Shown here piece by piece: positions 1-10,432 of a stretch of DNA of 64,000 nucleotides. The stretch's first letter is position 1, and the number at the start of each line of letters is the position of its first letter. Below the pieces are notes generated by a model, which had not been told where the DNA came from, did no database searches, and worked only from the letters and a program-made list of their open reading frames with translations. The stretch is from assembly GCA_948470475.1 (NCBI GenBank), contig OX419337.1, positions 31,252,872 to 31,316,871 on the forward strand. The letters run 5' to 3'. Origin of the DNA: Galaxea fascicularis. Taxonomy: Eukaryota > Cnidaria > Anthozoa > Scleractinia > Euphylliidae. A program made the translations under genes and the position numbers.

Positions 1-230
1 TGTAATTTTTTGGATACCTAATAGTTATTCTGTATAACATGGTCTAGCTGTACTGTAATTTTGTCTCAAATTTCAATCTTTATAGCTCACTGAGGGGGCA
101 CTGAGCAAATCTCCTGTGATTTGCTTAAGTTTTAGTTGGATCAATTGTCTGTGAAAACCGCTTAGTCTTACACAGCCAAGTAAGAATAATATGTTGTCTG
201 GTTCCCACACTGAAAGGGCAACTAAACATA

Positions 231-400
231 CAGTGGAACCCTGCCTAACGGTCATCTCTCGTTATTACAGCCACTTTTTCAGTTTTGTCCCAGTGAAATG
301 CCCATACATTTTCTATAATAAAAACCGTTTATGCGGCCGCCTCATTATTATGGCCAGATTTTCATGGCCCATTGGTGACCATATTAACGGGTTTCCACTG
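231..400. mobile_element. 170-bp pogo/Tigger-like MITE with TA target duplication
   Basis: The left end CAGTGGAACCC and the right end GGGTTTCCACTG are imperfect inverted repeats. Similarity continues inward for about 26 bp (taacggtca against tgaccatattaacgg). TA dinucleotides flank both ends (229-230 and 401-402), as expected for Tc1/mariner-pogo insertion. No transposase is encoded, so it is a non-autonomous copy. Confidence 0.75.
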
Positions 401-1847
401 TAACTATTTCGCAGTGGCTGCATTGGATTGCATCAGAACTTGCTGTTACATCGCAAGATGAGTTGCACAATTGTGTTGAATGGTAATCCAGGCTTAGAGA
501 AAAAAAAAACAGAGAACCTCTGAGCTTAAAAATTCATTATTATTCGGCTTATTGTCTTTACATCCCATCATCTAATATAAATAATGGCCAGCTAATCTAA
601 AATTATTTATATCTGTGGGATTGCTGCCCAAAGGACTTTACGATTTGAACAGTTTATTCTCGCTATTTTGGCAATCATGTCAAAACAAAACAAGATATTT
701 TTCTTTTCCCCTCCAGTTCATATCAAACTAGACAATTCATTAGAAATACATGCAGATCACAAACTTTATTTGGTATATAGACTGCTTGGTTGCCCCCCTT
801 TTCTCGTAACTTTGATTGAGTGTTACATTGTAATCCCGCTGAGTGGAATGTTAAGACCTAGAGACATGAACAAGAAATGAATTTTTTACTTGCCTCCAGT
901 GGACTTACCCATTGCTCTTTGAGAGCCACAGTGGAAAATTCAGGAGAAAACAAGACAGGAAACAGTCTACATTTAACATGTTGTTTTATTGGCAGTTGTC
1001 CTATTCTGAAGAGTCAAACAGATATTTTTGTTTTATAAGATAATACCTGTTGTTATATCTGTATTCCTGCCTGGGTTTTCATAGAGAGATTCATTTCAAG
1101 GCAAATGTGATTTTCATGGCATACTATGTTTTTTCATTCTGAAATTGTATTGGGAAACTGAAGCCCTTAGAACAATATTGAATGTTAAGAGCATGTTCAG
1201 TTCTTTTGTAATGTATAAAACCCTTTTAGTGTGCCTCACACAAGGCAATGAATTATTGATTGTAAAGCAGCTATTCCCAGCTAGTTGATGAACTAAAGGC
1301 CTTTTAAATTTTTGTGTTTACTTTTTCTGTAAGTGCTTTGTGGTTTGTCAACCATTCCGTGAAAATAGACAGCAATATGGGTCTATGAATAACTTCTTCA
1401 AGATTGTATGGCTTGTTGTGGGGTTCTATACAATATCTCCCAGCACTGAATTTATGGCAACATACTGAGCAGCACAAGGGACAGGCATTATTCATTTTCT
1501 CCTTAATTGTCCTACAATAACAACAGTCGTATAATTTATAAATAAGTTTTGGAAATGAATAATTTACGCAAGTGCCAATATCTATATTTTGAGTGTACAT
1601 TATGGCAGCGCTGCATGCATAGCATTGTATATTCATATTTGCCTTTTACTAAGTTCCTCAGTAATTTTGTTTCAGTTGTTGTCGAAAACAAATTGTTGTG
1701 TGTTAAGCCTATCCTTCATATGCATGTATAATTTTGTGATTTTTTTTAGGGTCTATTCAAAATACAAATTAAAATAAATACTCAACTCTACCATGCATGA
1801 AGGGTTACTGTTTGCATTGGTCGTTTAAAATTACTGTACTCTAGCGG

Positions 1848-1996
1848 TGCCCAGTTGCCTGTGGCAACTTACTTTTGCCTTCGGGTGACCAGGAAATATT
1901 AGTTTCAGCACCAAATGTATATGCTGGGCACCCTGGATTTTCAAGGGTTTAGAGATTTGGGCACTCGACTACTTCTCTTAGAGCACAGCCTTGCCT
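1848..1996. repeat. Dispersed short element, copy 1
   Basis: This stretch resembles 9054-9217. Shared words include GGTGACCAGGAAAT, a following block of related sequence, and a common right end AGAGCACAGCCTTG. The left terminal repeat is diverged in this copy. It is non-coding and probably a MITE. Confidence 0.55.
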
Positions 1997-2756
1997 TTTT
2001 CCTATTCATTTCCACAAGCTAATATTGATTGGACATTTGGCCTTACAATTTGAAGAGTGGCTAAGGTCATCAACAAACAAGGTGGCGGACAAAAGAAACG
2101 TTTTGGCGGCGAGTTTTAATTTTTTTATTGCTCATTCTGTTGGCAAAGTCTGCTTTTCAGTGTCATTAATTGCACAGTCTACTAATTAAGCATAGTCACC
2201 AGAGGCAGTTGATGTTAAAAGCTGCCTGGGAATATCATGCTGAATATAAAGGCAAATGACCATACTCACACAAGTCAGCAAGCAAGCACTCGTGAATGCA
2301 AGGCATGAGGAGCTCCTGGTAAGGGCTCAGTGCCACTTTTGAGCCTCAGGATTTACTTTTATGTAGATATACATGACTGTATTTTCTTTGACTCAAACAA
2401 GCAAAAGATAAGCTCTTCATTATTTTAGTTCAGTTTTAGTTCACACTTGATAATTTTGCTGCAAAATGCTAGGTAAACTAAAGGAAGGTTTGTTGTTCAA
2501 AGTGATGTTTAATTTCACATTTGATACTCTGTATCATTTTGATGTTAGCTGATCCCTGTGACAAAATTATGCCTCACAAGTTACTTGCCTAAATTTGATT
2601 ATTCTCTGTGAGTAAATGCGATTCAGTCATAGACTAATTATGAATAAATGTTATTAAATACATGTAGATAAATCATGATATTTACCCGGGAAGCTCCCCT
2701 TACTGTGAATTGGTTTTCAGGGAGGTCCTGCATCAGGATCAAATTGGAATTTGTAA

Positions 2757-2940
2757 ATGTTGGTTTTTGAGAATGAGGAGAGAGGAAAACCGGAGTACCC
2801 GGAAAAAAAAATTCATGGAGCAGAGTAGAGAACCAACAACAAACTGACCTCACATATATGACATCAAGTCTGGGAATTGAACCCAGGCCACATTGGTGGG
2901 AGGCGAATGCTTTTACCACTGTGCCGTCCCTACTCCCAAA
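2757..2940 (-). mobile_element. tRNA-headed SINE fragment (minus strand)
   Basis: Read on the minus strand this matches the SINE at 4938-5245. It starts with a tRNA-like head (cagtggtaaaagcattcgcc, then a B-box-like GGTTCAATTCC) and continues with the body words ttggttctctactctgc, GTACTCCGGTTTTCC and AAAAACCAACATTT. The 3' part of the family is missing. The reading frame through it is a repeat artefact, not a gene. Confidence 0.75.
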
Positions 2941-3671
2941 AATGAATGAATTCTGATAATTACATTTTAACAAACTAATGGCTATTAGCAAACAAATGTG
3001 GCATTTGCACTTTTCAGAGTAATGTCAAAAAAATGTAACTGAATTGCCTGTGATATAATTTGGTCATGGGAACAAGTTTACATGCCGTTGATCAATATGC
3101 CCTTAACCTTTTCTAGTATTCCGTAATATGACATTTTTGAAATGCTTTCTGATGGCAGCTCTTACTACATATTTGTGTTTTGTTTAGCCTTCATTCAACC
3201 CTTTAAACCCTAAGAGTGTTCAGCCTTGTAATGCTTTAAAAAACAGAGGGGTCAAGAGAATTACATGTCGGGCCATGATCGCACAAGATGAATTTGCTAG
3301 ACATGTAAACAACTTCTCCCCACTACTTATATAGGAAATTTGTAGGGACAACAACTGAGAATTGAGATTTTGATCTTAGATGATCATTAGAGTTCATGAG
3401 TAGTTTTATGCTCTCAGAGGTTGATTTCCTTTCAAAGTCAGGTATTATCTCATTGACTCGATTTAAAAAAGTCTCCCTCTAAAAAGAGTATCTGCTACAT
3501 TGAAACAAGAAATTCATTTTCCACTTGATTATGCATAATGGGTATAATCTATTTTCCCTTGGTATATGATCGCTCTGATACCGACCTGTACTGTAGAACA
3601 AATACTGTCAATGAACTTGTTAACATGTAGCATGTAGACTACCATTTGGGACTTCCAATAAGTTACTACTC

Positions 3672-3909
3672 ATAGAGTACTAAAGTGATGACGTCATAAA
3701 AATGAAATTTCTGAAATTATGGGATTTGTCAGGATATTCTGAAAGAACAATGTCCAAGAGGCCTACTTGCCAAAAATGAGCATTTGAAGACAAATTTGTC
3801 TCTGAGATCGTAGCCCAGGTATGCTTACAAAATTCCATACAAACCCTTCTAAATTTTTTTTGGGTTGACCCAAATTTCATTTTTGTGACGTCACACTTTA
3901 GTACTCTAT
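3672..3909. mobile_element. 238-bp MITE with ~38-bp terminal inverted repeats containing TGACGTCA
   Basis: The left arm starts ATAGAGTACTAAAGTG and then has TGACGTCAT and AAAAATGAAATTT. The right arm is its reverse complement with one or two differences. There is no coding capacity. Each arm contains a CRE-like TGACGTCA or GTGACGTCAC palindrome. No clear target duplication is visible. Confidence 0.75.
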
Positions 3910-4080
3910 TGCTTAATTAAGAGGAATGTTTTTGAGTTATTTACTTTACAAACCTATCTTCATGGTAACATTGTCTCAGAAACGCCTGTTTTTTCATTGG
4001 CAAATTGTTCTACTCCAGTGTCCAGGAGTGTGGATGTACATGCATCCAATACCTAACACAATTCTCATAACAATTTTCAG

Positions 4081-4389
4081 GGCCGACAAACACAACAAAG
4101 TTGTATACATCGACAGTTAATGCTACAAAGATGCCTGCAACAGATCCAGCAAACATGAATTGCTTATGCAGTGACTGTGAAGATTCCCAGGGAAGGTGCA
4201 GTGCAAAACGAGCCTGCTTCTCATCTCTTGAGCGTGATGGACAGGATGGGTACATTGAGAAGAAAGGCTGCATTGACACAGATATGCACTATAAAGTTAA
4301 CTGTGAGAATCCTCTTCTCCACATCCGTTGTTGTTATGACAATTTGTGTAACTGGAATAACACTCCGCCATTCCCAACGGAACCACCAA
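4081..4389 (+). CDS. Receptor exon: activin-type ligand-binding ectodomain
   Basis: The acceptor ACAATTTTCAG ends at 4080 and the donor GTAAGC starts at 4390. The exon enters needing one base from upstream and leaves with one base. It encodes the three-finger-type cysteine framework (MNCLCSDC near the start, CCYDNLCN near the end) and possible N-glycosylation sites NAT and NNT. It is about 100 residues, the usual size for a type I ectodomain. Confidence 0.88.
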
Positions 4390-4689
4390 GTAAGCTTACT
4401 TGTACTTGTTTTAAACGTTTTTCTTTGAAAGCATAACCTCTTTACCCATTCTATGGACAGAAAAGGACTTTTTTTTCCTTTATAATTTTTCTGATGTCCT
4501 TGAACTGTGATGTTCATGTAGGTGTGGATGAGCTTTTCTAGAGGGGCACATTGTCATGCCAAAAAGATTCTAATAAGAACCAAAATGTCTCTTTTCTTTC
4601 CAACATTTTCTCTTTTGAAGTTAACCCATAAATATTTTAAAATTAGTGAATCTGGAGTTTCCATGGCAAATATTTCATAATAAAGGGGG

Positions 4690-4725
<36 letters not shown>

Positions 4726-5304
4726 GAAATTTTGGTATTATCAACAGAGTTGATAAAAATGTAAATTGACCACCGTACAGGGATTCTAAATATTCATAAG
4801 CCCCATGTGTTTTAAGCTTTCCTTGCCCTTTCATCATTGTTTCCTATGGCTAATTGTATTTTTGTTAATTTGTGTTGTATGAGCCCAGTATTTATGGCAA
4901 AGTACAGGTTACTATAATTCACCTTTTTTCCATAATGTAGTTAAAGGGAACTGGGTTGGTGAGTGGTGAGAGTGCTTGCCTTCCACCAATGTGCCCCAGG
5001 CTTGATTCCCAGACTCTGAGTCATAAGTGGGCTGAGTTTGTTGGTTCTCTACTCTGCCCTGAGAGCTTTTTCTCCAGGTACTCCAGTTTTCCCCTCTCCT
5101 CAAAAACCAACATTTGATTTGATTTGGGTTGATTTAGAGTTCATTTTATTTACAGTCTCTCCAATTAGTAGTAAGAGGAACTATGTGTATGCTTGGCTAG
5201 AAAGATCTGAGTTATTACTATTATTGTTACTGTTATTATTTTTTGTTGCCATAGTAATGCACCTATTATGAATCTGAGAGCTGAGAATTTTATTGTAGAA
5301 TGTG

Positions 5305-5336
<32 letters not shown>

Positions 5337-8300
5337 AAAACCACTGCTATGGGCCTTGACCTCTGAAAGTTCATGTAAACCAGCAAAGGCCTCATGATAT
5401 AAGGTACTAGGGATAACTTCAGTAAGGGATGGATTTAATTGCTTCTATGTGGCATTTTCTTCAAACAGTGAATTCATCAAGCGAGATCCATGAAGGGCAC
5501 CATCAGAGCGTCAAATTCATCCTGCTGAGCATCTTCTCTCCAATTGCTGTGCTTGTGGTTCTCGTTATCATCATGTACCTCATTTACAAGCGTCTGCAGA
5601 AGCGCCAACTCAGAAAAGGCAGGTACCCAAACCTCAGTTATAGCCAACACTCTGGTACATGCGAAAAGAGAAGACTTGGCTCAGTGCTAGAGTGCTGGTC
5701 ATGTCAGAGTGGGTCAGACTTCCAACCCTTTGCTCAGCGCACATCAGCACAGGATCTTGACCTGATAAAAGTCATTGGTGAAGGAAGGTTTGGAAAGGTT
5801 TGGCGAGGCCTTTGGCATGGAGATGACGTGGCAGTCAAGTTGTTCCATCCAAGTAAGGTGGAGATGTTTAATAATGAAGTAAACATCAGCAACGTGGTGG
5901 GTAACCATCAGAACATTCTTAGACTTCAGCACTCACACAGTAGCTTCTGGTGGAATCATGTCAATTATAGCTGTATTGTGATGGAGTATCACAGCAATGG
6001 GTCATTGTTCGACCTACTTAACCGCAGAACTGTTAATATTCAGGAGATGTGCTCGTTAGCTCTCTCAGCAGCTCGTGGATTGAGCCATTTGCATGGTGAA
6101 ATCTATAGAGGAGAAGAAACCTTTTCAATTGCACACTGTGATATCAAATCGAAGAACATTTTGGTCAAGCCGAATCTCACTTGTGCAATTGGAGGCCTGG
6201 GTTTAGCTTTGGTAGACAAGTGGAAAGACCAGATCAGTGGAAAGGACAAGCGGAAAGGAACACCTCGCTATATGGCTCCCGAAATATTGGATGATACAGT
6301 GTTCAAGTCATTTGAGTCCTACAAAAGGGCTGACATGTATTCATTTGGTATTCTTCTGTGGGAGCTCACGAGAAGAACAATAACAGAGGGTAATTAGTTT
6401 TGATTCCAGTGTAAATTGAAGGGGTTCATGCAAAAAAAAATGCCCAAAGTGACTTCTGATAAATTGCCAGACCCCTTCCAAATTACCTTGTATTCAGTTA
6501 TAAATAACAAGGAGAATTTTTCATTGCATCAAAAGTCACTTGAGGCCTTGTTCTGCACACCCCTTCAATTGCATGTACAAGGTTAGCTGGACTGACTAAA
6601 AATTATTAAGTTGACAGCCATGCATTACATTGAACTTCATACTTGTAACAAATTTGTTCCTTTGAGAGTAAAATGAACCTATAACAGTGGAGATCAGTCA
6701 CAAGCTCCTATCAAGGGTATTCAGCTTCAATAGTTGTGGTCTTTCTTTAACTACAGTTCTGGTATATATCTGGGGGACAGGCTAGTATGCCCAGTGTGAG
6801 GGGAGTGGGGTGCTGGGTATCAGGAATAATAGTGAGAGCATATTCCAACCCTTTTTTGGGGTCGAAATTTGCAATATGAGGACTTTGTTTTTTGGGTTTG
6901 GAATTTGTCAGTGACCTGTTTGGGCTGAAGACTTTGGTATGTGCTTTTTGAGGGTTGGTGTAAAGCATTACTCAGCATTCTCATTTTTATGTCAAACAAT
7001 AATCAGTTTCATAACAGTTCTCAGCAGATGCATTACGAATAAAGAAACCTGGGTGCAAAAAACTGGCTGTAACTGTCTGGATATTATCTATCTGTATGTT
7101 TTTCTAAAATCATTTTTTATGCAGAGAGACTTTTCTTTGGTCAAGTTCTGGGTTGTTGGACTTTTTGGGTATTTGTTTTGGCCTTCATTGGGGTATAACA
7201 TTTAGTCTTCAATTTTGTGTGCATCCCTGTTACTATTGTGCTTGGGTACCTCCCCTGGTCTAACCTGGGTGAGGTAGCTTAAAAAAAACAATGATAATTA
7301 TTATGTTGCATGGTCATTGTGATAAACTGGTTCACATGCAATACAAAAAGTTTTAAAGTTATCAAAAACTACAATCTGACCCTGGCCTCTGCATTGATGG
7401 TTTTGAAATGTGAATCAACCATTGGGTACTTTCTGGATTCACGATCTGACTTACGATAATTGAGAGAATAACTTGCATGTATGAAGCAACTCACTGTAAA
7501 ACCTACATGCATTATAGCTCCCAGAAAAGGGCTTTCCCACTACATTGTAAAAATTTAAAAATAAATAAATAAATAAAAACTACTGTTAAAGAAAGTGTGT
7601 TTGCTAACATCACCTTCTTTTTTGGTTTGTTTATGTTTAGGAAAGATACTTGAAACATATGCACTACCATTTCATGACATGGTGCCAACCGAACCCTCAA
7701 TAGAGGACATGAGAAAAGTTGTTGTAGAACAGCAGAAAAGACCATTTGTCCCCAACAGGTGGTTAGAGAATAGTGTAAGTGTTCAACCCATTTCCTTGTG
7801 TGGTTTTGTATCCCTCTTTCTAAATAAAATTATTCCTGGTTTTGATCAGTAAGATAAGATATGTTTGCTCTAATTAATTAAGTTTAGAACAAAAGGTGTT
7901 GATTGTTCAATCCCTCTAACCAATTTGACACCACATGTACTGTTCTGAATCCACCCCAGTACAGGTAACAATTGCTTCTCAGTGAGTGTCATCCGAAACT
8001 CTTTTGTACCACCTTAATACCCTGGTAACAAAGTTGTGATTATTGTTATTTTTTAGTTTTTTTTTAATTTACAAAACATTACAGTATAATGCACTGCTGA
8101 TGGACAACACTACATCTAATTACAATTCAGTACTGACAATTCAATTCAATTGACTAAAACATTACTTTACAAGAACTGTACAATACATACTAGTTATGCA
8201 ATGCTTTTGAGTGGTATTCCATGGAGTATCCCACTTAGCACTTGCATTTTCTTTGCACACACACTCGCCTAAAGGCTTGTGTGTGTAAAGAGAATACAAG

Positions 8301-8915
8301 TGATGAGTGAGATTTGCTATGGTATACCACAAGAAAGCATTGCATCATTATTTTATACCATGTCATAGAAAATATAGCCTAACATAATTGGTTGGCTGTG
8401 ATACTGTTGAATTGCAATGATTGATGGGAAGGTTTGGTGGAATACTGACAGATACACAACAGCTTTCCTGCATTCTGATTGGCTGTATTTTCTATGTCAT
8501 GGTATAAATTACAAAGCGGCACTGATGGGCAATACCACATCAAGTCACAATTCAATTCACATTGCTGACACACACATCTATATTAATTATTGCATATCAA
8601 CCATTTGACTGATAGTTTTACTTAAGCTTGTGGGTATATCCTGGACATTATCTTTTTTTTAATGACAAAGCTAATTTCAGGACATTTTTGCAGGTGCTTG
8701 AGTCAGTGATAAAAATGATGAAAGATTGCTGGAAGCAAAATGCACCAGCACGGCTGTCGTCATTAAGGGTGAAAAAGAACTTGTCAAAGCTAATGGAAAT
8801 GGTGAAACCTGCTCCAAGCAACACTGCTTTGTCAGAAGAATATGCCATCATTACAGATGTGAACATTAACATTCCTGAGACATACAGTGAAAACCATGCC
8901 AGTGACAAGGTGTGA
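4081..8915 (+). CDS. Type I TGF-beta/activin receptor-like kinase, predicted pseudokinase (5' end missing)
   Basis: Four exons (4081-4389, 5469-6389, 7641-7774, 8694-8915) join in phase through GT/AG sites and give 527 visible residues. In order they encode a cysteine-rich activin-receptor ectodomain with a CLC...C pattern and a CCx4CN box, a hydrophobic membrane segment (5516-5587), and a Ser/Thr kinase with GEGRFGKVW loop, AVK lysine (5837-5839), SLFDLLNR, HCDIKSKNIL, GTPRYMAPE and a C-lobe ending PARLSSLRVKKNL. YKRAD and MRKVVVEQ favour type I over type II receptors. Unlike active family members, the DLG Asp is Gly (GGC, 6194-6196), the HRD Arg is Cys (6137-6139), the GS box is degenerate and a tail of about 40 residues follows the kinase. 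Type I receptors normally phosphorylate R-Smads at the plasma membrane. I infer that this one signals weakly or acts as a modulator or decoy. The signal peptide exon is absent. Confidence 0.9.
4684..4790. repeat. Single-arm copy of the 20-kb palindrome family
   Basis: It shares with 20077-20339 the blocks AAAGGGGGTAGTTTCTAAAG, TGGTGCTGCGTCGG, TTGGTATTATCAACAGAGTT and GACCACCGTACAGGGATTCT. It ends where the hammerhead-like core begins in the other locus, so it lacks that core. Confidence 0.75.
4938..5245 (+). mobile_element. tRNA-derived SINE with TTA-rich tail
   Basis: A tRNA-like head (gtgagtggtgagagtgcttg, then GGCTTGATTCCCAG as a B-box relic) is followed by the same body as the copy at 2757-2940 and by a TTA/TTG-rich 3' tail. 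It lies in a receptor intron, in the sense orientation. Confidence 0.75.
5308..5337. repeat. (ACA)n microsatellite
   Basis: About ten uninterrupted AAC/ACA units in the intron. Confidence 0.95.
5469..6389 (+). CDS. Receptor exon: membrane segment, juxtamembrane region and most of the kinase
   Basis: The acceptor TTCAAACAG ends at 5468 and the donor GTAATT starts at 6390. The phase matches both neighbours: A+TG at the start, G+GA at the end. It carries the transmembrane helix, a Lys/Arg stop-transfer stretch (KRLQKRQLRKGR), the eroded GS region (QSGSDFQPFAQRT) and the kinase from the glycine loop to WELTRRT. One exon covering this whole region is unusually large for the family. Confidence 0.9.
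6390..7640. other. Intron 2
   Basis: I see no exon or recognisable element. Short A-runs and an AAAT microsatellite at about 7557-7580 are the only structure seen. Confidence 0.7.
7641..7774 (+). CDS. Receptor exon: kinase C-lobe (VPxxPSxxxMRKVV region)
   Basis: The acceptor TTTATGTTTAG ends at 7640 and the donor GTAAGT starts at 7775. It encodes LPFHDMVPTEPSIEDMRKVV and RPFVPNRW, a signature of type I receptor C-lobes. It enters in phase 1 and ends on a codon boundary. Confidence 0.9.
8198..8343. repeat. Foldback palindrome, ~65-bp arms
   Basis: The left arm runs from GCAATGCTTT through GTGGTATTCC to TTTGCACACACAC. The right arm is its imperfect reverse complement, ending AAAGCATTGC, with a short loop around CGCCTAAAGGC. 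It resembles a MITE made only of its termini. Confidence 0.7.
8352..8509. repeat. Inverted-repeat element with ~28-bp arms
   Basis: TTTATACCATGTCATAGAAA on the left is matched by the reverse complement TTTCTATGTCATGGTATAAA on the right, with about 100 bp between the arms. It is non-coding and directly follows the previous palindrome. Confidence 0.7.
8694..8915 (+). CDS. Receptor last exon: end of kinase plus extra tail
   Basis: The acceptor TTTTTGCAG ends at 8693 and the exon enters on a codon boundary. It encodes MMKDCWKQNAPARLSSLRVK, the conserved last helices of the kinase fold. About 40 further residues rich in Asn, Thr, Glu and Ser follow before TGA at 8913-8915. Most type I receptors stop soon after this helix. 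Confidence 0.88.
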   Translation: MLESVIKMMKDCWKQNAPARLSSLRVKKNLSKLMEMVKPAPSNTALSEEYAIITDVNINIPETYSENHASDKV

Positions 8916-9053
8916 ACTTGGGGCTAATAACACACTGTAAAGACATCTCAGAGACTGCATTGGAGTCCCAACTATGCTCCTTAAGTCCTGACAGTCATTT
9001 AGTAGGAGGCTTGGTTTGGAAGCAGTGACTCAAATCCCTGCTGTTATGGGTAC

Positions 9054-9217
9054 AGGGCTGTGCTCTGGTGGTGCGCAATCGCCCCTGGTGACTAATGTTT
9101 TCCTTTGGGTGACCAGGAAATTTAGTTTTTGCAGCAAACTTGTATATTCTGGATGCCCTGTATTTCGAAGGTTTAGGGATTTTGGGTGCCCAAATACTTT
9201 TCTCAGAGCACAGCCTT
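9054..9217. mobile_element. 164-bp MITE, copy 2 of the 1848-1996 family
   Basis: Inverted ends AGGGCTGTGCTCT and AGAGCACAGCCTT bound a body shared with 1848-1996, including GGGTGACCAGGAAAT. Confidence 0.7.
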
Positions 9218-9354
9218 GATGTAGCTTGTGTTTAAGAAAGCTGGAGGCTGATCAGTGGGTACTAGTGATCCTCCAGTTGCTAGAAACATGGCCTCATGGA
9301 TTGACCTGGGTGTGTGTTCCTCAAGACTAGTTTCATGAAGCTGGGCAAGCTATT

Positions 9355-9479
9355 CTCAGGTTGTAAATAATAATTATCTACAACCTGAGATTATTAATAG
9401 CAAATAGATTATTAAAAGTAAATAATTATTTACAACCTGTGTAATGTATTTACACCAATTATAGGTGTAAATACATTAC
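9355..9479. repeat. Cluster of AT-rich hairpins
   Basis: A hairpin is formed by CTCAGGTTGTA (9355-9365) and TACAACCTGAG (9379-9389). A related TTTACAACCTG lies at about 9429-9439. A second, perfect 16-bp-arm hairpin follows: GTAATGTATTTACACC (9441-9456) with GGTGTAAATACATTAC (9464-9479), loop 7. Confidence 0.85.
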
Positions 9480-10274
9480 CAACAATTACCAGCAGTTTGT
9501 AGTTTAAAAGGTTAGGGGTTACACCATAGGTGGGTGGGCTTTGGATCATGGAGTAGGATTCTTTTATTGAGACATTGGAATCACGGACTGTTTTTTCCCA
9601 GGTAGCCAAATTCTGTGTTCCATCTCTGGATCCAAGCCTAGCAGCACATGGTGAGGTGCTGATCGTAACTCACTCACAAGCACTTTACAGTGTGTTTCCC
9701 CTGGAGAGACGGAATAGATCACCGGAGACAAAATTTAAATGGGGCATGAGATAGGTCTCGCTTCATCTCTTCCTCTCTTATGCGTGCCACATTGACCCGT
9801 GCTCCCCCCCCCCCTTCCATTCCCCTCCCCCTCCTATTTTTAACCACTACCTGCTGCACTAAGCAGACTGTAGGGAGAGCGTTTCAGTAAGGCTTTGCAG
9901 AAGGTGCAGAAGCCTTTGGGAATGTATGGCCTTCATTCCTTTGTAACCGGTATCTCCAAGATGAGATGCCACTGGGCAGATGGTAGTTGAGTCACAGCAT
10001 CCTCGGTGTACCACTTGTGTAGTAGTCATACGTGTATTGTTTAGACTGAAGAGCCGTTCACTTGGCAGAGAAACAAAAGGCGTTTAACAGTTTGAAAAGC
10101 ACTTCAGTTATATACCAAGTGTGAACTCTCAATCCGATTTTGGTCCGCGGGCGCCTTTGGACCATGGAGTGGTGCAGATTCAGCTTTTGTCTATCTTTGC
10201 AAAAAGTATCGATAACGTGAAGCTGTCTGTCGTACCTTGCCATTTTTTTCTTTTATCCTTTAAGCAATAGCCTT

Positions 10275-10432
10275 ATTAGCCTGCTACGCAGACTTTCTTT
10301 TGTTTTGTCATACAATCTTTCCTCGCCAACGAACGTGCATTCCTTTCCCTTTGTTAGCAAAGATGACCTGGACGTTCGTTGGGAAGGAAAGATTGCGCGA
10401 AGAGCCAAAAGATGGCCTGCATAGAAAGCTAT
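10275..10432. mobile_element. Foldback/MITE with nested inverted repeats
   Basis: Imperfect ends TTAGCCTGCTACGCAG and CTGCATAGAAAGCTATA enclose a stronger inner pair: CAATCTTTCC...CAACGAACGT against ACGTTCGTTGGGAAGGAAAG. No coding capacity. Confidence 0.6.

Larger units (their letters stand above)
1..4080. other. Gene-poor flank or intron upstream of the receptor exons
   Basis: No convincing exon is visible here apart from dispersed repeats listed separately (231-400, 1848-1996, 2757-2940, 3672-3909). The receptor exon at 4081 starts in the middle of a codon, so at least one upstream coding exon with the signal peptide must exist. I could not identify it in this stretch, and it may lie left of the window. 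Confidence 0.5.
4390..5468. other. Intron 1 visible, filled with repeats
   Basis: It contains a copy of the same repeat as the 20077-20339 palindrome arm (4684-4790), a SINE (4938-5245) and an ACA microsatellite (about 5308-5337). Confidence 0.8.
7775..8693. other. Intron 3 with nested palindromes
   Basis: Contains two foldback structures listed separately (8198-8343 and 8352-8509). No exon seen. Confidence 0.7.

Noticed and set aside
2638..2991. 117-codon minus-strand frame
   Set aside because: It runs through a tRNA-headed SINE; the same pseudo-peptide pattern arises from the copy at 4938-5245.
5165..5395. Poly-Cys minus-strand frame
   Set aside because: Translation of the ACA microsatellite and flanking TTA-rich SINE tail.
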